Shown in pieces: positions 12,506 to 13,172 of a stretch of 13,172 nt of DNA. A program made the translations under genes and the position numbers. Location: NCBI GenBank assembly GCA_903834855.1, contig CAILKS010000055.1, positions 1-13,172 on the forward strand. Reading direction: 5' to 3'. This DNA comes from an uncultured bacterium. GTDB lineage: Bacteria; Patescibacteriota; Minisyncoccia; Phycocordibacterales; UBA5272. The notes under the pieces were generated by a model. The model was given only the letters and a program-made list of their open reading frames with translations. It ran no database searches and was not told the origin of the DNA. Each line of letters opens with the position of its first letter. The stretch's first letter is position 1.

Positions 12506-12943
12506 ATGCGCGCAATTACAAAAAATATTATTGTTGGTCTCTTTCTAATGTATCTGTTCTTCAACGCTACACTTGGTATGTGGGTTATGGAACTACTGCA
12601 AAAGAAGACACCGTCGATAACGGTTGATCAACTTGAAATGGCCATATGGGCAACAGTAACAATTGGAGTTACATTGTTCATGGCTATAATGATCGCCTGG
12701 CTATACAAATGGCCAAGTACAGTTAGTTGGTTCCATATCGCCCAAGGCTTAATTGGTTTGGGTGGAGCAATCTCAGCAAGCTGGATTCTGTTGCTGATGT
12801 ATTATGGTGAAAGTTATGGAATACTTTCAGTATCTGGAGCCATCATCTACACCATCGGGGTTATGTGTATGGCATTGTGGGTTGTTAATTCAAATAAACA
12901 ACCCGAGCCAACTCCAAAACCCAAAAAGAAAGGTCGCCGATAA
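12506..12943 (+). CDS. Four-helix membrane protein of unknown function
   Basis: The 145-aa protein has four membrane helices (about 8-30, 46-66, 74-98 and 104-126) joined by short loops, and a basic proline-lysine tail, PEPTPKPKKKGRR, probably cytoplasmic. I recognise no family and no catalytic motif. The gene stands alone: consensus promoter, Shine-Dalgarno and a GC-rich intrinsic terminator 19 bases after the stop. It differs from its neighbours in style and composition: two 60-base samples counted by eye gave 43 and 47 percent GC, against 30 percent in a pilM sample and 38 percent in a lysS sample. It may be a recent arrival or a highly expressed small membrane protein. It is divergent from greA, whose start is 117 bases away. 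Confidence 0.85.
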   Translation: MRAITKNIIVGLFLMYLFFNATLGMWVMELLQKKTPSITVDQLEMAIWATVTIGVTLFMAIMIAWLYKWPSTVSWFHIAQGLIGLGGAISASWILLLMYYGESYGILSVSGAIIYTIGVMCMALWVVNSNKQPEPTPKPKKKGRR

Positions 12944-12961
12944 GAATCAACGACTTTCACG

Positions 12962-12987
12962 AAAAGCCACCCGCGGGTGGCTTTTTT
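12962..12987 (+). terminator. Strong intrinsic terminator of the membrane protein gene
   Basis: AAGCCACCCGCGGGTGGCTT is a perfect 20-base palindrome followed by a run of T. It is a classical GC-rich rho-independent terminator, unlike the AT-rich hairpins elsewhere in the window. Confidence 0.9.
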
Positions 12988-13023
12988 AATTGTATTTTTA
13001 AAATATAAACATCACGTCAGCCG

Positions 13024-13036
13024 AGCCAGAAATTGC
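13024..13036 (+). repeat. Fragment matching the left end of foldback element B
   Basis: AGCCAGAAATTGC is identical to 5663-5675, where element B begins. The rest of the family sequence does not follow. It may be a remnant of a foldback element or a chance 13-base match. Confidence 0.3.
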
Positions 13037-13077
13037 AAAAAATATTCAATGAAAAAATATCTAATATTCAAAATTGA

Positions 13078-13109
13078 CACTGGATTCCAAATCAAGTTTG
13101 GAATGACAC
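13078..13109. repeat. Short palindromic repeat of the GGATTCCA...TGGAATGAC type
   Basis: ATTCCAAA (13084-13091), a TCAAG loop and TTTGGAAT (13097-13104) form an 8-bp hairpin flanked by CACTGG and GACAC. Similar small palindromes with GTCATTCC/GGAATCCA ends are scattered in many bacterial genomes. Only one copy is in this window, so repeat status is from general knowledge. Confidence 0.45.
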
Positions 13110-13136
13110 AAATGCGTTAAATAAAAATTAAAAATT

Positions 13137-13172
13137 GTTTTGTATTTTTTGAAAATTGATAATTGATAATTG
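13137..13172 (-). repeat. Tetra-heptad array at the window end (cut)
   Basis: On the minus strand the units TTATCAA, TTATCAA, TTTTCAA are followed by AAAATA and CAAAA. It matches the array at 9654-9695 in unit order but is inverted and has one base less before CAAA. The fourth heptad is cut by the window edge. The sequence 12988-13136 holds no gene. Confidence 0.75.

Noticed and set aside
12390..12515. N-terminal extension of greA to 193 aa
   Set aside because: The added 42 residues do not look like GreA, and the longer frame would run through the divergent consensus promoter and Shine-Dalgarno of the membrane protein gene.
1..13172. Alternative genetic code with TGA as glycine (as in Gracilibacteria) or tryptophan
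   Set aside because: No TGA stop is used, which raised the question, but every gene is full-length without an in-frame TGA and ends at TAA or TAG, so the standard code is enough.

Overview
The window is AT-rich and gene-dense, with small genes of standard code (no in-frame TGA, and all 16 visible stops are TAA or TAG). Most starts lack a Shine-Dalgarno sequence and several promoters sit almost on the start codon. Together with a minimal type IV pilus set, a compact division cluster and a small toxin-antitoxin pair, this points to a Candidatus Patescibacteria (CPR) genome, probably Parcubacteria-like. That placement is an inference from gene style, not a phylogenetic result. No rRNA or tRNA gene was seen.

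Layout. At 1-3551 is a pilus region: a type IV prepilin (minus, cut by the window start), a single-domain response regulator (minus), and a plus-strand operon of a PilM-PilN fusion, a PilO-like protein and a membrane-anchored LytR_C-domain protein. A foldback element separates these from a convergent minus-strand pair, a DsbA-like thioredoxin and a 76-aa helical protein (3726-4614). A SAM methyltransferase follows (4742-5539). The 359-base gap after it holds a heptad array and two adjacent foldback elements. From 9338 down to 5899 lies the start of the classical dcw cluster in canonical order: mraZ, rsmH, ftsL-like and a transpeptidase (FtsI/PBP2). Its probable promoter, about 220 bases upstream of mraZ, carries four 10-bp-spaced boxes that match the MraZ operator. 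Next are a YafQ/RelE-like toxin with its antitoxin (9732-10188), lysS (10269-11723) and greA (11934-12389). The last gene is a plus-strand, four-helix membrane protein at 12506-12943. It differs in style from the rest, with a consensus promoter, a Shine-Dalgarno sequence, a GC-rich terminator and higher GC.

Two repeat families fill the spaces between genes and are the least explained part of the window. (1) Tetra-heptad arrays are four 7-nt units that resemble each other within a copy but differ between copies, usually followed by GAAAATA-CAAATAC. Some are single; others are paired with an inverted copy to make terminator-like hairpins. (2) Foldback elements of about 100-126 nt have conserved internal sequences (around TTAGATGCAAGGC and GTAACGCAGTAGATGA) and a GTAC...GTAC centre, but their pairing arms are specific to each copy. 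One supplies the last codon and stop of the transpeptidase gene, and another lies in the leader of the dcw operon.

The genes cover surface pili, envelope thiol chemistry, septal peptidoglycan synthesis, translation and transcription elongation. Only the pilus operon, the dsbA pair, the dcw cluster and the toxin-antitoxin pair look like cotranscribed units.
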